Positions 30,082 to 42,632 of a stretch of 64,000 nucleotides of DNA are shown here, in pieces. The DNA is taken from NCBI GenBank assembly GCA_026075535.2, contig AP026541.1, positions 1,860,001 to 1,924,000 of the forward strand, in the 5' to 3' direction. The stretch's first letter is position 1, and every line of letters begins with the position of its first letter. This DNA comes from Tricholoma matsutake. Lineage: Eukaryota > Basidiomycota > Agaricomycetes > Agaricales > Tricholomataceae. The translations under genes and the position numbers were made by a program. The notes under the pieces were generated by a model. It was not told the origin of the DNA. It saw only the letters and a list, made by a program, of their open reading frames with translations, and ran no database searches.

Positions 30082-33000
30082 CTAAGTTTGAATCTCGAAA
30101 GTAATTCCGAGAGAGTCTCTAAATTTCCTGAATAGGACGGCGCCAAGGTTCTTTGTGAACATGTCAGCCGGATTATCACTTCCAGGAATGAAAACGACTG
30201 TGACTTTGTCATTTTCTATGCATTCGCGGGTGTAGTGGTAGCGAATGTCTATATGTTTGGTCCTTCTTTCCTGAACTGGATTTGATCCAATAAAGATGGA
30301 TCCTTGATTATCAGCGCAGATTGGTACGCGCTTCAGTGTATATCCAAGTTCCTGGAATAAGGACTCTATCCACACTATCTGCCGACAAGTGTCGGAGAGA
30401 GCCATGTATTCGGCTTCTGTGGATGACAGTGCTACAGTTTTTTGTAAACGGGACTGCCAGCACACAATGCCACTTGCCAGAGTAGCAAAGTAACCCGTTG
30501 TAGATCGGCGCTTGACTGTGTCAGCTGCCCAATCAGAATCTGTGAAGGCCTGTAGCCCCTCGGATTTCTCTCCATCATAGACCATACTGTACTTCTGGGT
30601 TCCCACCAGATAGCGCATTATGTACATCGCTTTGTCTAGATGTTCTTGGCTAGGATTAGCCGAGAATTGCGACATCTTGATTACCGCGTAAGCGATATCA
30701 GGTCGCGTTCCGAGCATCAGATACAATAAAGATCCGATCACAGACTGATATTTTGATCTAAGCGCCGCGTTTGGCGTCGCTGTGTTCTCCGACGGTTTGT
30801 AGCCAGTCGGGAGCGGAGTGGGGGCAATCTTGGCATTTGTCATCTCGAACCTCTCAAGCACTTTGGCGAGATATTCTGTTTGATCGAGTTTGACTTTTGC
30901 AGCGGTCTGGGTGACGCGCATGCCTAAGAATTCCGTGACTTTTTCAGTACTATGGCACTCCCAATGCTTCAGGCAAGCATTCTTCTTTTCATCCACAAGT
31001 TTCTTGTTCTTGCCCATGAACAAGCCATCATCAACATAGACTAGCGCAATAACGATGCTGCCTGTCTTAGGATCCTTGTGTATGAAGATGCCGGCATCGG
31101 AGCTGGCGCGCACAAACCCAATGGTGCGCATAAATGCCTCTAGCTCTCTCCACCATGCTAGTGAAGCCTGTTTAAGGCCATACAATGCTCGGCGTAAGCG
31201 CATTACTTTGCGCTCTTTACCCTCGAGTTTGAAACCCTCGGGTTGATCCATATAGATCTCCTCATCAAGTTTGCCATATAAAAATGCGGTTTTTACATCT
31301 AGACCGGTCATATACATGCCTTCTAGAGACGCAAGGGCAAACATGAGGCGTACGGTCTCGTAGCGGACTACTGGTGAGAAAATCTCATCAAAGTCAACGC
31401 CTTCGACTTGTGAAAAGCCTTTGGCCACGAGTCTGGCTCGTTTTCTTCCGTACGGAGAAAACCCATCTATTTTTGATCGTTTTTCGATCATGTGGAAGAT
31501 CGACGATGTCATAGACTTGTCGCTTGCGAAGAGCCTCTAACTCTTCACGACAAGCCTGTTTCCACTCAAGTTGCTGCTGCCGGGGTAGGCACGCAATATC
31601 GCGAAATTGGTTTGGAACTAGGCTTTTTCCGCTTGATGGTGTGACTGCTTTTGACAACAGCCAGCGGATAAGCTCATCTCCACCTTCCTTGGTTATCTTT
31701 TTAATATAACCTGCTTCGTCCGGTTCCCCCATTGGGTGATCATGTTCTTGATTATTGGAATCGGGCACACTCTCGTGGGGTGCCGAACTCGGTCCAGCAA
31801 CCGGTTCTTGCTGTTGAGGTCGTGGTCGTGTTCGGTTATGATCCGAATCTTGACCCACAGACTTCTTCCAATATCGATCACGCGCAATGTCTCTCTCTAT
31901 GTCAGAGGGGAGTCGCTGTTCTCCATAGGTATTGCCGGGACGGTTTGGGATTTTCCTCTGCCTGCCTGATCGACGGGGCAATTGCTGCCATTCCTGTTGA
32001 TCTTCACGTCTTGGACGAAAGTCCTCAGTGCTAACTGGAGGCGGCAGAGGAGGAGCGTTAGTCGCATCGTCATGCGCCTTTTGCTCGCTTGGTAAATCAT
32101 CATCATCTTCTGATGATGGAGGAAGGGGCGGATTTTGTGGCGGTATAGGGTCATCGCCATCCGTTCCAGATGAGTGGTCGTCATCTTCTGGTTCTGGTGG
32201 AAAATCACCAAGGTCTGTCTTGGCAGGAGTTTTAGCTCCGGGACAGCATGGGAACATCGTTTCATCAAATAGTGCCGTAGCACCAATGAATATTGCGCCG
32301 TTTCGTCGCATGAAACGATATGCTTTAATGCCATCTTCTACTCCAAGGTACGTCATTAGCTCCGATCGAGGAGACAATGTTGTTGGACGTTTTTCCTTTG
32401 GTAGATAGACATAAGCACCGCAACCAAAGACCTTCAGATTGTTTAGATCTGGGCGGACCTTTGTCAGGTCCTCAAAAGGTGTCAGCCATTTCAGGCGCCT
32501 TATTGGGGTTCGGTTGTATAAATGTGTTGCATGTTCTATGCAAAATTCTCACCATGATTGTGGTAGACAAGCGGTGAATCGCAGGGTTTGCGACTTTTCC
32601 ATTATTGTCCTTATGGCACGCTCTGCGCGCCCGTTCTGTTGATGAACGTGGGGTGCAGACATCTCTATTTTGATGCCTAAGTCCTTGAGCTGTTTTTGTA
32701 GCTCACGATCCTTGAACTCCCCCCCTGGATCGACACGCCAGCGCTTGATTGTAGCGCCATATTGGGTCTTAGCCATCGCTTGAAATTGTCTAATCGCTGC
32801 AGCAGCGTCAGATTTCTTTCTAAGGCATTGGACCCAAATATGTGACGTTTTGTCATCCAGAAATACAATGAAGTATTTATGTTTGTGGTACGATTGTACC
32901 GGGAGTTCCTTTAGGTCGGAATGTATTAATTCAAAGGATTTGTCAGCTCGTGAGTCTGACTCGGGAAAAGATTTTGAGGTCATTTTCCCTTCTGCACACC

Positions 33001-34936
33001 CTGGACATATAATTTTGTCTTTAGGAATAATTAAATTCCTTGGGAATTTTATGGTGCTTTTAGGCATTTTCCCTAGCGCCTCTTTGGATGGGTGTCCAAG
33101 TCGCCTATGCCAAGTCAAGTAGTCAGCGACATAAATGGTCGCGACATTAACCTTTTTGGTGCTCAATATATGAGTCCGAGCCCAATAGATCGTGTCATTC
33201 CTCCTTAGAGGGACACAATGCATGATTGGGTTTCCATGCTCGATGAATGAAATGTATGCGGAGGAACCACGCACATCACTTCCGTCTTGTAAAAAGACCC
33301 CCATTGACATCAATCGAGTATTAATGTTGGGTATGTAGTAGACGGGGTATAGTCGCGTTTCACGTGTCTCTGACTTCCCATTACATACTACCTGGTGTCT
33401 AATGAAGACTGCTCCTTTTCCTACTATATGAGTAGTACCAGTGGCCGTTTGGACCAAGGTAGAGTCCTTTCTCGGTAAAGGCTCGTAAGAAGCGAAATCT
33501 TTCATTTCACCAGTGAAGTGTTTTGATGCGCCTGAATCCATGATCCAGTCGGCACCTTTCTTACAATCTCCCTTTGCACACATCGCACATATATTAAGAT
33601 CTACATAATTCCATGATACATTTAATAGCGGTAAAATTTCACATGAAAAGTTCGCTGTATTCATAGGAATTTTAATCTTAGTGCTTGTGGTAGGGAAAAG
33701 GACTGACCTGTCATCATACGCCCCTGTATCAAGGGGTTCATCGACGAGCATTTCGTCGACGGCTTTCCACACTTCCTCATCAGTTGCCGGAGGTTCTGAT
33801 CCGAGGGAGACGGTGTCGTCTTCAACCTCCTCGATCGTGGCCTCGACTTCTGGTTCTATCCTCCTTCTCTTACCTTCTCGCACCGTAAGGTGCTCTTCCA
33901 GCGGTCGCAGATTTTTCGCGGTGCGCGGAAGTTGCATGCGCTCGAGGGTGTCTCGAGCTTGCTGATATTCGGCGTAAACCGAATGAGAAGAGGAGGCCGC
34001 GCCCGTGTATGCCTGTGCAGGCGGTCGGCGGCGAGGATCCCTTGTGGGAGTGTGTTCGCGTCGCTCGATGCGCTGTATGAGCGGCATCGGCGGTATGATG
34101 GTGCCATTACCATTTATGGTGGTAAAGGCGTTGGAGGCGAGGTGGGTATGTTTCTCTTTTGGCTTCTCCTCCTTAGTCTTTCTGTCCCCACGTCGTCCAC
34201 GTTTTCGGGACGAGTCTCCGTTGCTGTTTTGCCCTTCTTTGGGCTGCCATTTGGGGTTTCCCCCCTTGCGCTTAACAGCGGAAAGTTTGTTGGCCTGAGG
34301 CTGGCCAGCGGGCTTTCCAACTGCTGTGCGCCTTGAGGCTTCAGCAACAATGGAGTCCTTGACATGTTTAAATGTCAAGGCGCTAGTGGCGGTCGTGTTA
34401 AGGACCGTTGCAGACAATGAATCGTACTCGCGCGGCATCGCAGCAAGTAGGATCATGGCCTGTACTAGCTCGGGGATGGCGACATTGGCAGCCGTGAGGC
34501 GCTCGAATTTGTCAGCCATCTTAGCAATCTCTGGCGCGGGGTTCGCAGCCGGAATTTTGATTGCTATTGCGGACCTAAAGTCCGAAAAGACTTGGGAGGG
34601 GCCATCCACACCATAGTCGGTGCGAATGAGGTCCCACACCTCCTCAGCAGTGTCCTTGGTGTTGGCACGCTGCCGAATGGAGGGGGCCAGGCGGAGCACT
34701 AGGCTACCAATAGCCTGGTCATTTTTGTTGCTCCAGGTCTGGAGCCTGGCACTAGCGTCCGCTACGACAGTAGCGTTCGTCGCCATCAAAGGAGGCGCCG
34801 GGGGCGGTTTTTGCTCCGCCCCGCTAGTTATTTGCCAAAGGCCCTGAGACCTGAGCCACGCCTTCATAGAGTCGGCCCATAAGATGTAATTTGATCCGTC
34901 GAAAGTTTGAACGAGTTTTTCAAGAGTTGAAGACAT
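30082..34936 (-). pseudogene. gag-pol: Gag-Pol of copia element, two lesions
   Basis: The start is probably ATG 34936 (MSSTLEKLVQTFDGSNYILW), 11 codons inside the open frame. Gag covers about 300 residues. Protease shows DWIMDSGASKHF (near 33540). The pre-integrase region has YLTWHRRLGHPS. Integrase has the D-D-E residues in HSDLKEL, VDPGGEF and NGRAERAIRTIM. TGA 32549-32551 stands where TGG is expected (PQSWWEF). The frame stays open to about 31434, where a small deletion shifts it (WVFSVRKK, then RARLVAKGFSQVEG). Reverse transcriptase has YVDDGLF (near 31035); RNase H has FTDSDWAAD and SSTEAEYMA. It ends at 30082. Apart from these two lesions it looks recently active. Confidence 0.9.
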
Positions 34937-35186
34937 GATTCTGTGGTGGCAGCTGTTAAAAGCGCTCAATCAGTCTTTTTACTCAATAAAACACGTTTAA
35001 CGTTTCTCAGGAGAAAACACTCCTTCAGAGTGGTTAACCCTAGTCAACCTAGGTTTTATATGCAGCTCGCAGGGAGCGCAATGCAGCTCACGAAGAGCGC
35101 AAGGTTATAATTTGGAGACGATGAAATCAACGTCGTTCGCAGCTAATTAAAGCGCGTTCGCGACGTGCCCAGCAGGGCCCATAACC

Positions 35187-35491
35187 TGTTGGAGCAGACT
35201 ATATATGCTGCACAGGGGAAGAGACTACACGTTCCTTACAACCTACCTGGGGTTTAGTTAGACTTACAGCTAGGGTTAGCAGAGGTAAGAACACTGTATT
35301 CCTACTACGGTACAGGTTCTCCTTATATACATAATAATAAGGATGTCACATGACTCGGGAATGTGTTTACCGCATGTATGCGCAGTAAGCGCAGTAACAT
35401 GCGTATGCTGCATGTATCGCCTCATGTATACATGTGTATGCTGCATGTATTGCCTCATGTATACAGCATGCATCAGGGATTAATTTCAACA
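35187..35491 (-). repeat. 5' LTR of copia element
   Basis: 305 bp, near-identical to the other LTR. The inner edge (35186 downward on minus) reads GGTTATGGGCCCTGC, the probable primer-binding site. Confidence 0.95.
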
Positions 35492-35496
35492 CATCC

Positions 35497-36230
35497 AGGG
35501 CTTTTCTTAAATTCTGAACTGAACAAAGGAAGATGTTAGATTTCCAGTTGAACCTGGTCAATAGCTGTCAAAGGATAAAGGGAAGACCAAACTGGAAAGG
35601 AAATCTGATGGGAGTCTGGAGCAGAGTCCACTTGGTGTGATGCACCAAGTGTAAGGTGACAGAAAGGACTTGGCTTCAACTTGTAAGAAGTTGTGCCCTT
35701 CTCCTCATCAGGTGTCCTAATTTCAAGATAAGGGTAAGGAGAGAGATATAAGTTCTGGAGGTTTTCTGGGGAGAACAAGGTAAAGTTTGAGGCAGACTTA
35801 GAAGAGGATTTGGGGGTCGACTTGGTTGATTTACAAACTGCCTAATACAAGACAAAAGTAGCCAGCTTAAATACTAAGGATCAGAGGCAATCAGAGTTTC
35901 CAAGGCTGTGATAATTTGCAAACCAGCCTCCTGAGACAAATGACTTGAAACTGTTTCATCAAATTGGAAATAAGGGAATTTCATCCTCAGGTGGTGCTGC
36001 TGATAGAGGGCAAGCTGTGATGTGAGGCAGCCAGAAAAGATGGTGGAAAACAATTGGAAATCTGGTGGGAAGAATTGGTCTTGACAACTTTTGTGAATAA
36101 GTTGGTGACATTTTTGTGAGTAGGGTGTAACATGGGTCACACCATGGGTGACTTTGCCATGTACTGCACCCCCCGCCAACATCGCATCCATTCTGACACC
36201 ATACCCACTGTGACAGGTTTTTACCACAGT
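35497..36230 (-). other. Unrecognised open frames
   Basis: Two minus-strand frames (35778-35536, 80 residues; 36227-35874, 117 residues) have protein-like composition (LYLSPYPYLEIRTPDEEKGT; MKFPYFQFDETVSSHLSQEA). No family is recognised. They may be parts of one decayed gene interrupted by stops. The area continues the sequence that was split by the copia element. Confidence 0.25.
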
Positions 36231-36409
36231 GTGTCATGAAACACCACAGGTGCAACACCATGTATATACACTGTTGTTTTGGTTGTATTTTTTGCCTTGT
36301 ATTTGATGTTCTACATTGTTAAACATAGTGTATTTTTATTGTATAGCCCTGGACTAGCTTGACTACACCCTGTATACAACACCTAAGCTACAGACAATAA
36401 AGTTTTTTC

Positions 36410-37870
36410 ATTCAACACAGGGACAACACAAGTATTAAATCTTTTTTGTTAAACTAACTAGCCTCCCTTGCAGGAGAGGGGACAACACAGGTATTAAAAT
36501 TTTTTATTAAATGAGATGACCTCTCATGCATGAAGTGAGGGAGGGGCCACAAAACTAATTAATGATAGAAACAAAAAAATCTCACTTGCATTCACGAGGG
36601 AGGGGCCTGCCCCATGAGCAGTTGCTCATGGCAGCAGTTGGGGGAGGTGGTGCCTTGCCCTGCCCTCTGCTTCTAGTTGTTCATTCTGGCTCATTTTCCC
36701 CCACCATTTGTTGTTTGTCCCACTTTGTTTGCCATTGTTGTTTGTCCTGTCCTCCCTGTTGTTGTTGTCTTGTTCCTGGTCCTGGTTGTCCGGGTAGTCA
36801 CCATCCTCGTCGCTCTTGCAGTTGTCATCATCCTGTCCATAGGCTGCCATGCAATGCAGTGTTGGTGCTGGTGCTGGGTTGTAGATGGCAGGTTGTGGTA
36901 GCCATCCCCTCTCCCTCCCATTGCTCGCTGTGGTTGTTCTTTGTTGGCATTGGCTCATTGGTGAGTTTGGCTGGTGGTCATACAGTGTCTATATCATGGG
37001 ATTGGGGGGTTTAGTGTGATGTGGCAGGGGGGTTGGAGGTGCATACCTTGTGGGGTAGACACAATTAGTTAGTTGTTAAAAATAAGAAATGAACCAAAAA
37101 AAACATACCTATGGACCAAACGATGTAGTTGCCATTGGGTGCACCTGGCAGGTCTGCCCCTCCCTGCTGTTTGCTGTCATCCTCCCTCATTGTCATCCCC
37201 CTGCCCATCACTCACCATCTCCCGCTGGCCCCATTCCATCGTGGTCTTCCCCCTGTGGTTGTCATTGTCCTGCCCTCACCATGTCCCACTGTCCCCATCA
37301 TTGTGGTTGTGGTGGTCATCATTGTCTTGTCAATCCCATTGTCATTGCAGTATTCCCCTCCCTATCATTTGTCATTGTTGTCATCTCTTCCCCATTGTTC
37401 ATTGTTCAAGTTCCCTGTCCCATACCCATTGTCCCTGTTGTTGCTGTTGTCCACCTCCTTCTGGCCATCATCATCATTGTTCATAGCACCCAGGGTCCAC
37501 TCACAGCAGTGGGGGTGGGTGCAGGGTAGAGGTCAGCTCCACAGTTGTTCAGTGTGGGTCTGCTGCTTGGGTCGTTGTAAAACAGTAAAACTTACAATCA
37601 ATGAAAAGCTAAGTTAGTTGAAACAAAACAAAAAGAAAAGAGCATTAAAAAACTTAACTGGGGCCCAAACAATGATAGACATCATTTGGGCCCATTTTGC
37701 AGGTGCATTGTGTTCTGTTGTTGTTGTCATGTTGTTGTAACATATTTAAATCCTGAATTAATGAAAACATAAGCTAGTTGGAACAAAAACAACACAAAAC
37801 AAGAACAAAACAACAAACCAGGGGTGCAAATGATGATAGGCATCATTTGACCCCATTTCATGGGCACAGT
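36410..37870. repeat. Array of hairpin and intron-like modules (mostly inverted)
   Basis: Near 36415-36600 three units of a CTCCC...TGCA...GAGGG palindrome are linked by ACACAGGTATTAAA-type spacers. CATGAGCA/TGCTCATG at 36613-36630 is a perfect hairpin with a 2-base loop. Then comes TGG/TTG-rich low complexity. GGGCCCAAACAATGAT/ATCATTTGGGCCC at 37661-37693 and a weaker one at 37826-37858 sit at the end of A-rich segments that are intron-like on the minus strand (CTTAAC, GTTAGTT). The order matches the array at 14460-15760 reversed. Several long open frames (for example 36562-37014 and 37073-37617) are composition-driven. Confidence 0.55.
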
Positions 37871-38124
37871 GTGTGGTTAACCCATGCAAACACTGTGACA
37901 CCATGGTAACAGGTCATGGTAGTCAGCAGGTCGGCAATTCTTAATACCGTACCCATACCTGCAGACCCCATGACCCAAACACTGCAGTTTTGACCATACC
38001 CATGTTATTCCCTATTCATGAGTGTTGATGCATGTAAGTTGTAGGTCACCTGGACTCACTCATGAAGAAAATGGTATTTCATCAGGAAGCTGTAGAGATG
38101 CTTTCTATTTTTAACTTTACCATC

Positions 38125-39622
38125 TAGTGTTTTAAGGTCCAGTTCAGTCCGGTTTTTCGACCCCAAAATGGGCAACCGGCAACCAAATTGGAGAAACCGC
38201 AACCGAACTGGGTACAACCAGTTTCAGTCAGTTTGGTTGCCTCCAAAAGACCGGTTAGAACTGGTTTTACCTGCTATTTTCGTCTCTTAACTAAAATTTG
38301 TATCATATTAAATAAAACTAATTAAAAGACACCCTGCGAGCAGGTGCTCGCGGTGGTGACAGGTCGTTAATAGAATGAATAAAAATAAAAGTAAGAAAAA
38401 CAAAAAAACCAACCCCATCATCTCGCATTTCTGGCGAGAGTGGGGGTCGTTGGTACCATGTCGTTGTCCCCCTGTCCATTGTTATTGTCTCCTCACTGTT
38501 CATTTGTCCCCCTTCCCCGCTTGTTCAACTTCCCCGCTGTTCATTGGCGTTGGGCGTTGGCATTGGCATTCCCTGGCGATGGCGTTTGGTGGCATGGGCA
38601 CTCACTGGCATTGGCATTGGTGTTTGTTGGCATTGGTGTTCGGTGGCATTGGTGTTTGGTGGTGTTGGTGTTCGGAGGTGTTGGCGTTCAGTGGCATTCA
38701 GTGGCATTCATTGGCATTCGTTGTCATTGGCATCCGTCAGCATTTGTCGTCGTCATCATCCTGTGTTCCATCATCATCAGCACCATCATCTCCCCCTACA
38801 AGCAGTGGCTTGTAGGCAGGGTGGTGGTGCTGTACAATGCAGCATTGGGTGGGGCAGCAGTGTGGCCACATTGTCATTGGTGGTGCCCTTGTCATTGTTG
38901 CATTGTTGTCCAGAAACGGGACCCGTTGCCACCCTGTGAGCAGAGGCTCACAGCAGCGGCACAGGGCCTGAGAGGGCACAGAGGTGGGAGGTGGGTAACA
39001 CAACATAAGACTGTAAAAAAAGAGATCAAATTAGTTAGTATTAATAAAGAAAGATGATACAAAACATACCTGAGGGCCCAAATGATACTAGTCATCGTTT
39101 GGGCCCTCTACACTCTCACTTCGCGGGTTGGACTTCTGAGGTAGGTGGTGGGTGGTGTGGGTGATGGTTGAAGTGGCGTTGTTGATGATTTGTGGCTGTG
39201 GGAATCATTAGGCAAAGTGGTGCCACTTTGTTTTTTGTGGGGGCCACATGACCAAAAGGTCTATGTGCAGCCACAGGGTATATAAACCCTCACCAAATGT
39301 ATAGTTTTCCTTTGGGCTTGTCCCGTTTTCATTATATATTGTGTAAATAGTAGATATTAGTAGTAAGTACATTAGTTTATTGTCTTGTTGTTACTGTAAT
39401 ATCTAGTACATAAGTAATAGTTTGTATACAGTCAGAAGACCGGTTGCAACTGATTGCAACCGGTTTTTGAATGGTTTTTAAATAATTTTGAATTGAGGCA
39501 ACCGGCAACCCAACCGACCCCCAAAACTGAGCAACCACAACTGATGGTTCGGTTGCATTCAGTTGGGTTGGGTTCAGTTGCGGTCATTTTTTTGGTCCAT
39601 GCAACCGGACCTTTAAACACTA
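38125..39622. mobile_element. hAT-like non-autonomous element, copy 5
   Basis: It starts TAGTGTTTTAAGGTCCAGTT and ends CCGGACCTTTAAACACTA. The target duplication TTACCATC is exact (38117-38124 and 39623-39630). It is 1498 bp and carries, inverted relative to copy 2, the TATA-like segment (near 39275), a GGGCCCAAA hairpin (39074-39106) next to an intron-like stretch, GAGC-type hairpins at 38334-38353, 38796-38815 and 38934-38953, and a TTGGCATTGG-rich minisatellite at 38540-38750. Confidence 0.9.
38540..38750. repeat. TGGCATTGG-type minisatellite
   Basis: Imperfect short units of the type GTTGGCATTGGTGTTCGG run for about 200 bases inside hAT copy 5. All three plus frames stay open, giving Trp/His/Gly/Val-rich pseudo-proteins that should not be annotated as genes. 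Confidence 0.7.
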
Positions 39623-39630
39623 TTACCATC

Positions 39631-40640
39631 AAACCATCAAACCACCACATCATGCACATGCCCCTCCATGCCTCCTTGTAGAGACAACCTGCATGGTACT
39701 GCTACCAGTTAAGTGGGTGTCACTCTAACACAGAACTGGAAAGCTATGAGAGTATTCTATCAGTCTAGATCTTGTAGCTAATTGTAGCCCACCTGCCAGA
39801 ATTGCATTGTATGTTTTCAAATATGCTCAAACAACTCAAAATACCAATAGTTCACTGATAATAGCATGCTAACATTGTCAGTAGCTCAAATCAACATTTT
39901 TATATGGCTGTTTTGTTGTCAGTATATAAAATTTAGAATGTTTCAACAAATTGAGTCTGCATATCCACAACCCCTTGAGCTCAGCAAAATTCAAAAACCT
40001 GATCATGACCTCAGCCACAAATAAGCAAGGGTGTGTGACTAAGCATGTAAGATTATGTGGAGACAAGCAAACACATGTAGGCATGTGTCAATAGCAACAA
40101 TGTACAATATATGTAACATAGTATATAAAAGAAATACACACTAGGGAACTCCCAGTTGTGTTCTCTTATGTATTCCACCCATAGTTGTAGTGTGAACCAC
40201 CCTTCTCAACCAACCAGTTTATTAATAACCCCTCACATCAATCAATCAACCCCTGCATCACATGTGCAAACCCTCACCCCTTCTTGTAGAGAGAACCCAC
40301 ACAGTCATTGCTAGCAGATGAGTGGGTGTCACCCTAACAGAAGAACACAACTACCCCATATCAGTGCACCTTCTCTTGTTCACACATAGGTCATTGTTTC
40401 ATTATGCCACATCCAATTACTCATCCTTTTGGCACAAGCTGAAAGTAATTTGTGCATTTGAAATCTATCTTTCTTTCATAAGCCAGCATCAGGCCTTGCC
40501 TTACATTGTGACTGCCAGTGATCAAGAGGCAGTGCTCATCATTGGGACTGCTGGAACCAGACAACCAATCACATCTGGTTTAGTTATGATTTACATTACT
40601 CTATTTGGATGACTATTTTAGTTGCAAGCCAAGTTCAGTG
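39631..40640. repeat. Gene-poor region with a direct repeat
   Basis: A block TTGTAGAGACAACC...GTGGGTGTCACTCTAACA (39676-39735) recurs diverged as TTGTAGAGAGAACCC...GTGGGTGTCACCCTAACA (about 40285-40340). The second copy lies upstream of a gypsy gag and may mark its LTR edge and leader. Otherwise no gene is seen. Confidence 0.4.
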
Positions 40641-40756
40641 ATATTTCCGAGATCAGGCACTGTTGGAAAGGGTATTGATTTGAGGTGCCTTAGCCAAAGA
40701 ACAGGACCTGAGTCAACTGAAGAAGCTAAGAAGTTTTTGTTACAGATTGATCGATT

Positions 40757-42600
40757 ATGTCCAAGCCATCAATTTCTAATCCTGTTCCAAATCCTGTTCC
40801 CATGCCTGCACTAGAGGTGAAAATTGATGTGCTGATGGCACAAATGATGCACCTAGTGTCAGTGCCCCAGCCAAGTCAATCAGAGTACAGCCACATACTC
40901 AGACAAAGATGATGAGATGGTGGGGATGGTGGAGTGGATTTTTCAGGATGATGTGCAAATGGCAGAGAAGTCCAAAAATGGAAAAGTGTGCTTACCTAAG
41001 TATGCACCACCAAAATTTTTTGATGGTACTATACAAAATACAAAATCATTCATCAGCTTTATAGTATTGTATATCCAAAGGCAGAAGCCTGAATTTTGCA
41101 CAGCGGAGTCTAAAATTATGTTTGCTCTCTCATACATCCAGGGAGGCAAAGCACAGTTTTGGAGAAATGAGGCTATCAATCAAATTGCTGGGGGAACAGA
41201 GCATTTGCAACTTTCAAGGAATTTTTGGAGAGATTGGAAGCTCAGTTTGGAGATCCTAATCCAAAAGTGATGGCTAACACTAAATTAAAAATGATGTGCC
41301 AAGGTGCCTCAACAGTGGACAAGTTGATTTTGCAATTCAAAGCTGAAGCTTCACAGATGGATATGGGAGAAGCTGCATTGGTGGAATATTTGAAGGTGGG
41401 ATTAAATCCCTCATTATTCAAGTCTATCCACTGACTACCTTCTATGCTGGAATGATTGGATGAATGGTATAATTGGGCCATGCACCTTGATTGGGAGTAT
41501 CAGCAGGAACAACCAGAATCAAAGTTGATGTACAGAAGTACTATATTTGGAAAGCAATCAGGGGGAAAGACCAAGAAAGGAAAAGTGCCTCAGGTACCAG
41601 CAGCAGTACAATCTCTGATGGCACAGCCACTGGCCATGGCAGTGACACCTACTACTTCTGTGCCACCTGCATCTGACACAATGGAAGTTGAGTGAGTAGG
41701 TAGATGACCCCCACTCAAATGTTTCAGTTGTGGGAAATTAGGTCACATCTCTAGAAACTGTAGGGAAAGGTGACAAATAAGGGAAGCTACTATTGAAGGA
41801 GTGAAAGAGGAAGAAAGCGAGCAGCAGAATTTTGTGCAGGAGTCCCAGTGAAGGTTTCCCCATTGGTGACCCAAAACTCCTACAATGTACTAGTATCAGA
41901 GGAAACTCAGGGCAATGGTTCTCATATAGGAAGTGCAACAGAAAAGGAAATTAATATTGATGACAACAAAAATTGATCACATGATGAAGAAGATTTGCAT
42001 ATACAATTTCTGAAAACTCCTAACTTCCTTATTTACTCACTGTGGATAGAAAATCACTTTGACCATGGGACTGAAAATGGTGGACACTCACACATCATTT
42101 GATGTGGAAGGGTTTCTTGATTGTGGTGCTTCAGGATTATTTATCAATCAGTCCTTAATTACTGAAAATGGTATTAACACATGCAACCTACCACAACTTA
42201 TCATGATATATAATGTTGATGGAACAGTTAATTGAGGAGGAACTATTAAAGAGGAGGTGACCACAATACTAAGGTATCAGGGCCATCAGGAATGAGCTGT
42301 TTTCAAAGTATGCAATCTTGGGAAGACCAATCTAATTATAGGATGTCCATGGTTACACAAGCACAATCCCAAAATTGATTGGAAGACTAGGAAACCACAA
42401 ATGACTTGTTGTCCTAAGGAATGTAATGTATTTGGAAGAAAAGTGAGGAAGGAAAAGAAAGAGAAGAAAGAGGAAGAACATCCAGGAAGCAACTAGTGAC
42501 AATGGAAGAAGTCAGGCATAGCTGTCATTATTTTGCAAAACAATACTTTAATAAGAACAAATACTGCATGCAAACCATGGTCTAGTTACAAGCTCTCTGA
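40757..42600 (+). pseudogene. Gypsy Gag and protease remnant (element E)
   Basis: ATG 40757 (MSKPSISNPVPNPVPMPALE) opens gag. The core continues at 40917-41430 with YAPPKFFDGTIQNTKSFISF, YIQGGKAQFWRNEA and, in a shifted frame, LEAQFGDPN. A zinc knuckle CFSCGKLGHISRNC (CX2CX4HX4C) lies near 41720-41765 in another frame. The protease follows (FLDCGASGLFINQS near 42115, with Cys replacing the residue before GAS; IIGCPWLHKHNPKIDW near 42335). There are many stops and frame changes. Reverse transcriptase and beyond are missing because the LTR at 42633 interrupts it. Confidence 0.7.
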
Positions 42601-42632
42601 ATTTGGAAAATTTTGCAAACAACCCCCCTATC

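Larger units (their letters stand above)
29745..35491 (-). mobile_element. Ty1/copia LTR retrotransposon, young
   Basis: Two 305-bp LTRs (29745-30049 and 35187-35491) with TGTTG...CAACA ends. The target duplication CATCC is exact (29740-29744 and 35492-35496). I find one difference between LTRs (TATACG versus TATATG, again at a CpG), so it is the youngest insertion here. On the minus strand the internal region begins GGTTATGGGCCC, a copia-like primer-binding site, and ends with a G-rich polypurine tract (30050-30060). One gag-pol frame is interrupted by a nonsense and a frameshift. Confidence 0.95.

Noticed and set aside
36562..37617. Frames of 140-160 residues that look like membrane proteins
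   Set aside because: They arise from TTG/CATTG-rich low-complexity sequence, overlap each other in all frames and have no conserved motif.
38440..39057. 205-residue open frame on plus
   Set aside because: It runs through the TGGCATTGG minisatellite and hairpins of an hAT element; Trp/His/Gly-rich and repetitive.
41738..41938. Minus-strand frame opposite the gypsy E zinc knuckle
   Set aside because: Shadow of the gag-protease region on the other strand.
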